Below, one piece after another: positions 8,876-19,112 of a stretch of 64,000 nt of DNA. Origin of the DNA: Macrolepiota albuminosa (Eukaryota > Basidiomycota > Agaricomycetes > Agaricales > Agaricaceae). Location: the NCBI GenBank assembly GCA_027475525.1, contig JAMWFC010000113.1, positions 2,344,001-2,408,000 of the forward strand, written 5' to 3'. The translations under genes were made by a program, and so were the position numbers. The first letter of the stretch is position 1. Each line of letters starts with the position of its first letter. The notes under the pieces were generated by a model. It saw nothing but the letters and a program-made list of their open reading frames with translations. It did no database searches and was not told the origin of the DNA.

Positions 8876-11800
8876 GTGATGGGGATCATGGAGATGAAGC
8901 GCTTATCTTGGACTATAACCATCGGACTGGGCAAGTAAATTTTATATCATATACCCCTTTAGCCCATGAAGTCTTGAATTCTTCTTCGTCGCTTACTAGC
9001 GAAGCGTTATCCTACTTATACCTCACTGCGTCAGATATTACTGAAAACCTTTCAACAGACACTTATTTCGTTTCTACTCCCAACTCTAAAGAATCTTTGA
9101 TATCAGGTTTCGCTAGAAACCATGACTCTATTTATAATACGTTTGCTAACAATAGTACCCCTAAGCGCAAAGGGGTTCAGGTCAAGAAGAAATATAAACC
9201 CGTAGCGCTTAAAACGAAGCCGGTAGCGAGCGCCGTACCCGAGGAATTTCGCATCGAAAGAAAAATAATAGGCGACCCTTTGGCTACCCTGCCAAAACTC
9301 GATCCGAATCCACCACCCTTTGAACCAACAGGACGATTTACAGAAGAACGAAAGGCGCTATTTCTTAGCGCCCACGATACCGGCTTCCTCTCGACGGAGG
9401 AGATGAACGTACTAGTCGACATCATGCAAAAACAGAATGAGGCTTTTGCATGGGAGGACTCAGAACGCGGTAAACTTAGAACTGACTTCTTTCCACCAGT
9501 GGTCATCCCAACCATACCGCACGTACCCTGGACTGAACATAACCGACCCATACCCCCGGGCATCGAAGCCGAAGTCTGCCAAATTATTCGCTCCAAGATA
9601 GCGGCAGGTGTATACGAGCCTTCTAATTCGGCCTACCGCTCGAGGTGGTTCTGCGTACTAAAGAAAAACGGGAAGCTACGTATAGTTCACAGCCTAGAAC
9701 CGCTAAACAAAGTCACCATTCGTCATTCAGGGGTACCGCCATTTCCCGATCACGTCGCTGAATCTTTCGCGGGACGAATATGTGGCGCTACCCTGGATTT
9801 GTACGTAGGCTACGACGAGCGCTTAATCCATCCTTCCTCTCGCGACTTGACGACATTTGTGGCGCTACCCTGGATTTGTACGTAGGCTACGACGAGCGCT
9901 TAATCCATCCTTCCTCTCGCGACTTGACGACATTCAAACACCGTTTGGGGCGCTACGACTAGTCACACTTCCTATGGGATGGACAAACTCGGTACCGATA
10001 TTTCACGACGATATTACGTTTATCCTACAGCCCGAAATACCCCACCATGTGCTCAGTTTCATAGACGACGTAGGAGTTAAAGGCCCGAAGGATTGGCGAT
10101 TGGTGGATGGCAAGCCCGAAGTTCACCCGGATAACCCTAATATTCGCATGGCGCTATGGGAATTCTTTCAACTGGTTAACCGAGTACTTCAGCGCATGAA
10201 GTATAGTGGCGGGACGTTTTCAGGGCACAAGCTCGTTCTTTGCGCACCGCAGTTTAAAATTTTGGGGCACGTTTGCACGCCAGAAGGCAGGATTCCAGAA
10301 AAGAGCCGATTAGCGCTGTTGGAGAAATGGGGGGTCTGTCATAACCTCTCGGAAGTTCGCGCGTTCTTGGGCACTGTAGGGGTGCTGCGCATGTTCATAC
10401 ACCATTTTTCTCATCGCGCAAACGCCCTTAATCGCCTAACCCGTTCAGGGGTCCCCTTCGAATTCGGACCCGATCAAATCAATGCCCAGAAGGACTTAGT
10501 AAAGGCGCTACAGGAAGCGAAACCATTGGTACCCATTGACTATACTACCGCCGATCCCGTTATACTTGCTGTTGACACATCATATATCGCCGTTGGCTTC
10601 TTCTTATGCCAGTGTGATAGCGCGAACCGGAAAATCAGGCGCTACAATCGTTTCGGATCGATTACCCTTAACGACCGAGAATCGCGCTACAGTCAGCCCA
10701 AGCTAGAGTTATATGGCTTGTTTCGATCGTTTCAGGCGCTGCGCATGTACCTCATTGGGGTACGAAATCTCATTGTCGAGGTCGACGCACGATACATCAA
10801 AGGAATGCTTCAGAACCCTGATATTCAACCGTCGGCCAGTATGAACCGCTGGGTAGTAGCGATATTAATGTTTCACTTCGAGTTAGTACACGTCAAAAGT
10901 GCATTCCACGGGCCGGACGGATTATCTAGGCGACCCAGACAACCGGAAGATGAAGCGCTAGACGATAGCGACAATGATGTATTTGACGACTGGATTGATC
11001 GATTGCATGGTTTCGTGCATATCATTCAGCTGCCTATTCCGGCGCTTCGCGAAGACCAACCAGTTTCAAATTGGCTCGATTGCATGGTTTCGTGCATATC
11101 ATTCAGCTGCCTATTCCGGCGCTTCGCGAAGACCAACCAGTTTCAAATTGGCTCACCCTATTGTTCCGTACCAGCCCCGACCATATCAGGCATCATCAAC
11201 TTTTTACACGGCCAGTATCTATAACGTCGCTAAGCCATCTAACGATCTAAAGATAGTTGAGGAACCAAGACCCTTGCGGGAAGACAGTCATAACTTACCA
11301 TATTCGGCGGTACCTCGAAGCGCCAAAGCTAAGTCAGAAGATCAGCGCCCTTGCGGGAAGACAGTCATAACTTACCATATTCGGCGGTACCTCGAAGCGC
11401 CAAAGCTAAGTCAGAAGATCAGCGGTGGACCAGGTTAGGAAGTGGCTACAGGATTTGCGACGACCATCAGACCTTTCGGATACGGAATACGCCACCTTCA
11501 TTCGATACGCGACGACCTTCTTTATAGTGGAAAACCGACTTTGGCGACGAAATAGAGATGGCGCCCACAAGCTAGTAATTAAACCGGACAATCGAATTAG
11601 AATTCTACGCGCTATGCACGATGACTTGGGACACCGTGGACTCTACGCAACAAGAGCGAACCTTTTGGAGCGCTTTTGGTGGCCTCAAGTTAGCGCCGAT
11701 ATTGCGTGGTATATTCGCACTTGTCATCTCTGTCAAATCCAGCAGACACGTCAGGTTCTTATTCCCCCAACAGTAGCGACCCCAGCGCCGCTATTTGGAA

Positions 11801-12856
11801 AAATATATATCGACACCATGCACATGCCCAAGTCAGGGCGCTACAAGTATATCATTCAAGGAAGGTGTTCCTTGGTACATTGGCCGGAGTTCCGTATGCT
11901 CCAACGAGAAAATACAGACGCTATAGCTAAGTGGCTCTTTGAGGACGTTATCTGCAGATGGGGAGCCCTTCACGAGATCGTCACAGACAATGGAGCGCCA
12001 ATAGTTAAGGCGCTCACTTATCTGTTATCTGCAGATGGGGAGCCCTTCACGAGATCGTCACAGACAATGGAGCGCCAATAGTTAAGGCGCTCACTTATCT
12101 AGCAAGAAGTACAACATTCAACACATACGGGTTTCTGGTTACAACAAGCGCGCCAACGGAATCGTAGAAAGGCCTCATTTCGACGTTCGACAGGCGCTAT
12201 TTAAGGCGGTCGATGGTGACGAAAGTCGCTGGAGCGAAGCGACTTATTCGGTCTTCTGGTCAGAGAGGGTTACCGTACGAAAAAGGATGGGTTGTTCACC
12301 CTACTACGCGGCGACAGGCACCCATCCACTCCTCCCGGCCGACATAGTGGAAGCTACTTACTTACAGCCACCCCCGAATTCGATACTATCTTCCACCGAC
12401 ATGATTGCTAGGCGCGCTATAGACTTACAGCGACGCATGGAGGATCTCGAGCGCTTACACGAAGTAGTATTTCAAACTAGACGACAAGCTGCGCTACGAT
12501 TTGAAAGCGAGCACAGCGCCACGATTAGAGACTACAACTTCACCTCTGGCGCCCTCGTACTAATGCGCAACTCAAAGATCGAAGTTACCCATAACAAAAA
12601 GATGCGACCTCGGTATCTGGGACCCCTAATAGTGGTTTCCCGCAATAGGGGAGGCGCCTATGTACTCTGCGAGTTGGACGGCTCAGTTTTGCATCGACCA
12701 GTAGCGGCGTTTCGACTCATCCCCTACTTAGCGCGGGAACACATTCCCTTACCTTCGTCGGCGCTGGACATTGACACGGCTAAGCTACGAGAACTGGAAG
12801 AAACGGAGTTAGTGGATGATGACGAGACCCCTGTTGAAGACGACGAAGAACAGTAA
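8872..12856 (+). CDS. Element B pol (RT, RNase H, integrase)
   Basis: Pol begins MSDGDHGDEALILDYN. RT motifs include RWFCVLKKNGKLRIVHSLEP, LPMGWTNSVPIFHDD and a catalytic FIDD (10058-10069) in place of YxDD. RNase H has LAVDTSYIAVGFFL (Asp at 10574-10576) and HGPDGLSRRP. Integrase has an HHCC region (GHRGLYATR, CHLCQIQQ), Asp in IYIDTMHM, Asp in TDNGAP, and Glu in GIVERPHF about 34 residues later. A C-terminal GPL/Y-like region (MRPRYLGPLIVV) ends the protein. Four 77-bp duplications break the frame. At the three junctions B2 covers, B is also one base short right after the second copy, so the net shift is 76. Apart from these joins I see no inactivating change, so B may be intact in reality. 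Confidence 0.88.
9781..9934. repeat. 77-bp direct duplication in B RT
   Basis: 9781-9857 equals 9858-9934. B2 has one copy, and there an extra T follows that B lacks after 9934. Confidence 0.97.
10999..11154. repeat. 77-bp direct duplication after B RNase H
   Basis: Period is 77 with two extra matching bases (10999-11077 matches 11076-11154). B2 has one copy and one additional T in the following GGCTTCACC. Confidence 0.97.
11271..11424. repeat. 77-bp direct duplication before B integrase
   Basis: 11271-11347 equals 11348-11424. The B2 single copy is followed by AGTTGACC where B has GTGGACC. Confidence 0.97.
11947..12100. repeat. 77-bp direct duplication in B integrase core
   Basis: 11947-12023 equals 12024-12100. 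It splits the TDNGAP region from the GIVERP Glu motif. This position is beyond the end of B2 in the window. Confidence 0.96.
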
Positions 12857-13003
12857 AGGAAGGCGAAGGACGAGGCGCTAGGTGTTAGCGCCCCCGTTAA
12901 GTAAACTTAGGTCATGTCTCCCTTTCGGAAGGTATGTTGGACGACATAAATAGCTATGGTACAGGCGAGAACACAAGATCAACTACGGTTACTACGTTAC
13001 GAG

Positions 13004-13799
13004 CTACGCTGAAGAAGACCGGCGACGAGAACCTCGGACCCGCTCCCTGGGCCGCCTAAAGGAGGGAGGATCGCCTGTAGGAGGAAGAGGGGCGCCTGGT
13101 GTAGGCACCGGAGTGTTCGAAGGCGGCGCGTTGTGAAATACGGCGGGAGGAATGCAGGATGAAGGTACGGGAGCGCTAGGAGTTGGCGCAGGAGGAGCGC
13201 CTGGAGGAGGGGCAGCGAGTTCGGGGGAAAGGTCCCACTCCTCGTAGGAGGGCTGAAGCGAAGGCGGGAAAGGAAAGACCACGCGGTCGAGGACTGCCCT
13301 ACGGGCACGGGACTCAACCAGGAGCGGAAGGGGAAGCCATGAAAGGCTCTTGGCAACGGCATGGAATTAGCAACCCAAGGTCAAAAGGAAAGAACTATGG
13401 ACTAACCAAACTACCGGTCTCCCGAAGAAGGCTTGCCAAACTTGCTGCGCTAGGCGTAATAGTCGACTGCGAACACATGAGCAACAAACAAGAGTCTCCC
13501 GAAGAAGGCTTGCCAAACTTGCTGCGCTAGGCGTAATAGTCGACTGCGAACACATGAGCAACAAACAAGATACGCGCTAACAGGAGGCGAACCGTGACCA
13601 GAGACTCATCCTGGTCTATCATCCATTCGGTGGAGACGTCCAACAGGATGCGATATCGGCGCACCAGGGTCATGGTATTTCCGTTTTCATGAGGGAAGCC
13701 CCCCGTAGGCATAATAGCCAGGAAATGTTCAATACGATCCAAGATCGCGGGGCGGTAAGGAAGTTCCGGATCTGGGAGAAGTATGGAGGGTGCTTGCAT
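13004..13799 (-). CDS. Element B antisense reading frames asB3 (exon structure uncertain)
   Basis: On the minus strand an open frame starts MQAPSILLPDPELPYRPAIL at 13799 and contains LDRIEHFLAIMPTGGFP and VRRYRILLDVSTEWM. Further on, a proline-rich frame ends at 13004 (SYEEWDLSPELAAPPP, then RRPRERVRGSRRRSSSA). A 77-bp duplication at 13417-13570 lies between and disturbs the frame. A plausible 3' splice site (CCAAG after TTGCTAATT) opens the last exon, but I could not fix every junction. The first frame resembles the one at 14553, so both may be copies of one module. I do not recognise a known family. Confidence 0.4.
13417..13570. repeat. 77-bp direct duplication in B antisense region
   Basis: 13417-13493 equals 13494-13570. 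It falls inside the asB3 coding area. Confidence 0.97.
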
Positions 13800-14245
13800 G
13801 ACAAAATACTAACGAACTTAAGGGCGGCAGAGCCCATAAAATATCTCTAGCTACTTGCAGGGTCGCAGCGACTTAGGAACTTTTACATGGGCGAAACAAT
13901 CACGAGGGGAGGGGGCGACAACAACGATGCAATTAATATACGACGACATTGGAAATCAAGAATCTAAAATCTGTCAGTTCTGTGGCGCTACGGAGAAGGG
14001 AAGATCACCTTACATAAACGACATGGGAGGCGGAAGCAAATCAAGGAGCGGGCAACAGGAGGAGACGCGCCCCGTCAGAGGGGCCACGAAAGAGGCGACC
14101 ACCGGTAGAAGAACGAGGAGACTGGTGAAGAAGGCGCGGTTAGACAGGAAAAGAAAGGAGTAACGGGGTAAGGACAGACGGACCAGATAGTGGCTTTCTT
14201 CCAGCAGCAGCTCAAGACGCTCTCGCGTGGAGGTGGGAGGAATTT

Positions 14246-14553
14246 GCTTTAATTAGCGACTGTCAGCAAAGAAGAGGGCGAAAAAGGCAGGAGCGCACCT
14301 GAAAAATGCGACTCCAGGCCTTCTCCATACCGAACTGCATCAGAGGTTTGCTATCCGACCAGATCTCACAGGCCGCACGCAGCAACTGGCAGCGACGACT
14401 TAATTCGAGGACGCCATCGTCCAGTTCTGGCACGCTGCCAGTAGGATAGTGGTGAAGAAAAGAGGTGACACGCTCTAGGAAAGTGGGAGGGTCCATCATG
14501 ACGTGAGCACGATCACAGCGGGGAGTCCACACCAGGCCGGTCGGGCTGGTCAT
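14246..14553 (-). CDS. Element B antisense gene asB2, first exon(s)
   Basis: An ATG at 14553 opens an 85-codon frame (MTSPTGLVWTPRCDRAHVMM, FLERVTSFLHHYPTGSVP, LSRRCQLLRAACEIW). It reaches a possible 5' splice site GTGCGC directly after 14299. A candidate 3' site follows CTAATTAAAG, with the next exon starting at 14246 in phase 0 (QIPPTSTRERLELLLEE). Downstream exons were not resolved; in the distal direction the frame runs toward about 14030. The exon matches asB3 in spacing and motif (a FL-x-x-x-PTG core followed by a basic RR-x-x-LL helix). Function is unknown. Confidence 0.4.
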
Positions 14554-15151
14554 CGCGAAGACTGATGAGATCCAGTTGATGCATATGCAATTTATAGGAC
14601 ACGGCTAGAGTTAGAACGGCGACAGCGTGGGAGGACGTTTCACAAAGAACGAGGACCCTGACGAAGATACTAGCCAATGAGAGGCGCTTGACTCATGGTT
14701 GGATCGCGCAGAAAGGAAATCGCCATTCTAGACCTAGCGCTTATGCTCACCATCACCGAATAGCCACAAAGCGATCACTGGTTTTCTATTTCTTTATACG
14801 CGTTACTTCTTACATGGATCCGCTTATTTATTTACAGACAGTTCCTATTTTCTACTTAGGCTGGCGCGGTAATGGCTATTGGGCCGCGCCGGCAACAGGG
14901 GTTTTTGCGCCATGATGATCTACTGAGCGTTTCCCCTTTTTACTTATTTTCTTTTGATTACTTACAAACTGACGATTTGAAGCCAAGGGAAGCGTTTATT
15001 ATAGGATCACATACTACAAAGTTCGTATCAAAAAGACTAAGTCCATAAAAGTTTAAAAGCGCTAAGGGGCGTTTATTATAGGATCACATACTACAAAGTT
15101 CGTATCAAAAAGACTAAGTCCATAAAAGTTTAAAAGCGCTAAGGGTCGGCA
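14554..15151. other. Element B spacer between antisense genes
   Basis: This stretch is more AT-rich than the rest of B, and I see no supported gene in it. It holds the 14992-15145 duplication. It would contain the promoter of asB2 and the 3' end of asB1. Confidence 0.5.
14992..15145. repeat. 77-bp direct duplication downstream of asB1
   Basis: 14992-15068 equals 15069-15145. It lies outside any coding exon I recognise. Confidence 0.97.
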
Positions 15152-17674
15152 CTACGGATCATACTCGGGAAGGGCGGGATCGCCCAAAGGAAGCAAGTCC
15201 CCGTCCTGGATCGAGTTACTCGCTTGCCACTCAAGCGCAGCTGTAATATCGTCATGAAGCTCGAGAAGGAGGCGTTCGCGACGAGCTAAGGTGGAAACAC
15301 GAGGACGCAGGTTGGCAAGTTCGCGACCAACGGCTTCGGTCGCATCCTCGATATGGCGGAGTTGCTGGCGAAGGTCGGCAGAAGGGCGGAGAGGGGTAAC
15401 AGGATAGGAGAACTCGTCCCCGAGCCAAGGGAAGGCGTCACCAGAAACTCGCATGGCGGGAGGGGGAGTCCAAAAGGGATCGAACTTATGGAAGGTTAGA
15501 AAAGGGGAGAAATGGGGGAACAAACAAAAACGGACGTACCCGGACAGTTACAGGCGCACGGGGTGTCCACTCATGGCGCTCGTCGCCGGGGGACATAGCT
15601 CTGGCGGAAGAAAGATGGATGCCGTAGGGAGGCAAGTATCTCCAGCGGCGATGACGCTCACCTTCCGGCACCAGGGTTCCTTCGGATGCCGGCGCCGCAG
15701 AAGTCTCGCGACTACTAGGAAAAGAAGAGGAGCTGTGGGGAGGAGTAAGGGACGGAGTAATAGGGAGAGCCACCGGAGTGTCGCTAGCCGCAACCGACTC
15801 GGGGGCAGGGGTAGCGCCAGCGTCAGACATAACGACATCTTCGGCAGCAGGGATAGCCACGACGACGGGAACCGGAGTGGGGGACCTATCAGTCAAGAAG
15901 TTAGCACGCGGAGAGAAGAGGAGTTAGGGAAATGCGTACTGGTTACCACTGGGGTCACTCTGACGAGGGTTAGCGGCGATAGGGGGAGTAAGGCGAAGCA
16001 GGAGAGCGCGTACCGCCAACAGCGCATCGGCATCAACAACGGGCTCAGCTTCATCATCATCCTCTCCCTCGGCATCCCTCTCAGTGCCTTCCCCCTCATC
16101 CGTAGAAGACTCGGTCGAAGACAAAACCACAGGCGTAGCGGGCGCTAGCTCGCGGCGCTTACCAGGGCTCTTGCCAGGCGACGCGACAACAGGCTTACGC
16201 TTCGAAAGGACGGGACGACGAGGAGAGCGAGCAAAAGGTGCCGCCACGGTAGTACCATCCTGAGTAGTCGGCAGCGCCAGGCTGGCTGCGCTGATTACCG
16301 TGGGTTGGTGAGTAGCCGCCAAATCACGTTGCTGCAGCACGAAGTCCCGGGCGTTACGAACCAACACTGCGCGCTCATAGTTCCTTTGCATAATGGCGTC
16401 CCTACCACGTTCACGAGTACGAATCCCGTTGAAAGCGCAGCCTCGTTTCAACGCATCGCACCGATAGCAAGGCAGAGACGCGGTAGGAAACCAGCAGCCC
16501 TCAGGGTCGTTCTCAGACCAACACTTGTCACACTAAGAAAGAAGTTAGCGACGGCATGAACCTCCAAAGGGGCAAAACAGTGCTTACCGCGCCAATCTTT
16601 GCCCTAAACGCGCGACGCTCCAAGGGCGCAACGGTAACCTTCTTCTTGCCGCCCAGCACTTGGACACCAGCCGGAACGCCGGTATCAATGACGGTAGTAT
16701 CACGGCGAAGGCGCAAAAGGTCGCGAAGCTCCGCGTCGGTGAACATGGTCTGGTTAGGCGCCTATCGACATTAACATTTAGGCGCTAAAGTCAAGCGACA
16801 ACAAGCAAAGCACTTACGACATACAAAGGGGGAACACGAGCAGGGAGATTGATCTGGAAGGGGGAGAAGTCAGAAAAATGGAGTAAGGAAGATAGGAAAA
16901 GAACGCACGGTACGTTTGGGAGGAGAACTAGCACGAGCAGGAGGCGCTCGTTCAATAACAATGGCGAAATTACGCGGAGGACCGTGAGAAGTTGGGCGCG
17001 TCGGGCCGGGTCGTGGCTCGCTACGAGAAACGGCAATACGTTTGATGGCCGAATGGGGAGGGGCAGTACGGACGGGAGAAGCAGCGCTTGGGGCAGGGCG
17101 AGTGGAAGAAGCAGCGCCACGAAAAGGGCTGCCAAGAACAGAAGGAGGCGGAACAGAAGTCGAAGAAGGAGGGGCGGTAGGAACAGAAGGGACAGTAGAG
17201 GCCGAGGGGGCAGTAGGAAGACTGGCGACGGTGGGAGACGTAGCAACCGACTATTCAAGGATTAACAGTGGAAAAAGGGGAGAGGAGAAGGAAGGACTTA
17301 CTTCGCTAACCTCGGTGCTAGCCAACAACGCGTCGATCTCGTCAGATAGGGAAGGAGCCTAGTATGGGCGCTGAACCTTAGCGCCACAACGCCAAAATCA
17401 AACTTAGAAAACTTACGAAAAGGTCCGCGAAAGGGCGCAACCAATCGGCACCCTCATACTCATGGTACCGGGCCACGCACCACTCGCGAACCTCGTCACC
17501 CCGCTCCCAGGAACTGTCGGAGCCGCGGACCACGAGCCAGCGCCGATAGAGTTGCATAATACCAGGGACGGTTTGTGGCGCATCGGCGGGACCGACAGAC
17601 TTAGCGCGATCAAATAAATAGGAGGCCTTAGCCAGGAAATTGCGGAGAGCAGAGGCGTCGAAAGAAGTGGACAT
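15152..17674 (-). CDS. Element B antisense spliced cysteine-cluster gene asB1 (705 aa predicted)
   Basis: Eight exons join in frame on the minus strand: 17674-17417, 17358-17302, 17250-16909, 16853-16818, 16749-16588, 16523-15940, 15885-15540 and 15484-15152. All introns are GT-AG, and two have CTAAC branch sites (GTGCTAAC before exon 7, TTCTAAC before exon 8). The protein starts MSTSFDASALRNFLAKASYL. A Ser/Pro/Thr-rich middle follows, then a cysteine cluster C-x8-C-x8-C-x2-C-x6-C (CYRCDALKRGC), an acidic stretch (STDEGEGTERDAEGEDDDE) and a C-terminal helical region (LRQQLRHIEDATEAVGRELA). The cluster begins with the first codon of exon 6. A nuclear DNA- or protein-binding role is possible by analogy with fungal Zn2Cys6 regulators but is inference. 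Splicing across eight exons without a stop argues for a real gene. Confidence 0.72.
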
Positions 17675-17724
17675 ACTGGAAAGATGGGAAGGAAAACACG
17701 GGGAGGTGAAGTACGGAAAACGAC

Positions 17725-17878
17725 TTTTATAAGGCGCCGGCGGCATTATACGGACCGTAGCGCAGTCAAATTAACGACGGCGTTTGACTGAGGACAGTCA
17801 ATTTTATAAGGCGCCGGCGGCATTATACGGACCGTAGCGCAGTCAAATTAACGACGGCGTTTGACTGAGGACAGTCAA
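17725..17878. repeat. 77-bp direct duplication just upstream of the B polypurine tract
   Basis: 17725-17801 equals 17802-17878, with four more matching bases. It lies in the probable promoter of asB1. Confidence 0.96.
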
Positions 17879-17887
17879 TTTTCAGTT

Positions 17888-17896
17888 GGGGGGAGA
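17888..17896 (+). other. Element B polypurine tract
   Basis: GGGGGGAGA abuts the TG of the 3' LTR, the expected primer site for plus-strand DNA synthesis. Confidence 0.8.
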
Positions 17897-18939
17897 TGAT
17901 AGGCTTCTACTCGGACTGAGCGCATCAAGGGACATTATAGGCCGACCAACACTTGACACACTAAAGGCTCTAGCGACCAGCCTTGGGTACAGAGCAGCCC
18001 TAGCGCGGGCGCTCTATGGCAAGACTTGTCCATTCATCTCAACCACCAGTATCAGCCCCTCAGCGCACTCCACTCAGTTACTTTGAAGACCAAGAAGACT
18101 CAGGACTCATAGCGCTAGCATAACGGCGGGAGGGGACTCTGACCAAACCCCGATCAGTACTGGAAGGAGTTAGCAATTGGCGCTGTCAATCACCGAGGCA
18201 CCTCAATCAGAAGTCTAAAAGAATCAATGACGACGAGACAGGATACACGCAGACCCGACATTTAAATCTATCAAAAGATGGTACAATGTTTAGCGCCGGA
18301 ATTAGCGCTCACGGCGTCTGTCGAGGATTCCCCGACCATACCCCGGGATGGCATGGCCAATCAAATTACATCAAAAAGTGAGCAAACTCGTACCACTTCT
18401 AAGTAGTTTTAGAGTCGCCGTTGGTCGCCGTCACCCATGTGCTGCAGGTCGCCGTTGACAGGTGGCCGTTAGCTACAGTCACGAAGGGAGGCGCTAAGCG
18501 GTAGCGCCGTCAATGGACTTATTTTGGAAATAATGTAGCGCATAGTATAAAAACTAGCTACTGGCCATGTATATAACAACGAATCGTAACCTCTTGAGCA
18601 CCCAGTTACACTTAGCGTTCAAATCGCGCTAGCGTTGCCTGACTTCGCCACCAAGTTCGGCGCTAGCTTCGTCTATCTCGTCTTCGTCGTTTACGGTGCC
18701 ACCTACGGGCACACTACGCTGCGCTATTCGTTTCTTTCTCTATAACTTCTCCTAAACTACGACGCTTACCACTTGCTAGGTAGCACCCGAGGCGCTATCG
18801 TCTAGCGCATCACCCTATCACCTCTGCTCGAGCACACCGGGACCCTGCCGGGACTCCTCACAAACCCGTACGCCAGGCGCTGGAGACGGCGTTGTACTGC
18901 GTATACGTCCAGCGCACCCAACCACAGTTGGCGTCATCA
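17897..18939 (+). repeat. Element B 3' LTR
   Basis: 1043 bp, ending GCGTCATCA, followed by CCGG (18940-18943). The TATA box is at 18546-18552. It carries C at 18362 and 18646 where the 5' LTR has T. The LTR opposes transcription of asB1, whose start codon lies 223 bp upstream of the LTR. Confidence 0.95.
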
Positions 18940-18943
18940 CCGG

Positions 18944-19112
18944 AACCTGGGCAAGGTGCCTTCTGTTTTTCAGTCTTCTTTCGCCCCTTACATCACCTTT
19001 TACCCCAGGAAACCAAGTATATACATTTTTCTATTTTACATATTCTACAGTAGCAACCAGGGTAACGAGACGAACAAGAAGTGACAAGAAAAACACGAAA
19101 AAGACGCCGCCC
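18944..19112. other. Element A sequence resuming after element B
   Basis: Non-coding A sequence between the insertion point and the stop of the antisense gene. It is pyrimidine-rich (TTTTTCAGTCTTCTTTCGCC) and I see no gene. Confidence 0.6.

Larger units (their letters stand above)
4979..18939 (+). mobile_element. Element B: long, young Ty3/gypsy retrotransposon with antisense genes
   Basis: B has two 1043-bp LTRs starting TG and ending CA, a primer-binding site, gag-protease, pol with RT, RNase H and integrase, a region of antisense genes (about 13.0-17.7 kb), a polypurine tract and a 4-bp CCGG target duplication. It is 13,961 bp as assembled and about 13.2 kb once the spurious 77-bp repeats and the 100-N gap are discounted. 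The LTRs differ at only two sites that I found (5444/18362 and 5728/18646, both C/T), so the insertion is recent. No chromodomain was found. Confidence 0.92.

Noticed and set aside
9781..12100. True frameshift pseudogenisation of B pol
   Set aside because: All breaks fall at the 77-bp repeat junctions, and B2 has a single copy at those it covers. I see no other lesion in pol.
15453..17362. Plus-strand Arg/Gly-rich frames in element B
   Set aside because: They mirror the antisense exons of asB1 and have no motif or splice support of their own.
13004..17674. The extra region of B as an envelope-like gene
   Set aside because: The reading frames are antisense and lack a signal peptide, a transmembrane segment or a furin-type site.
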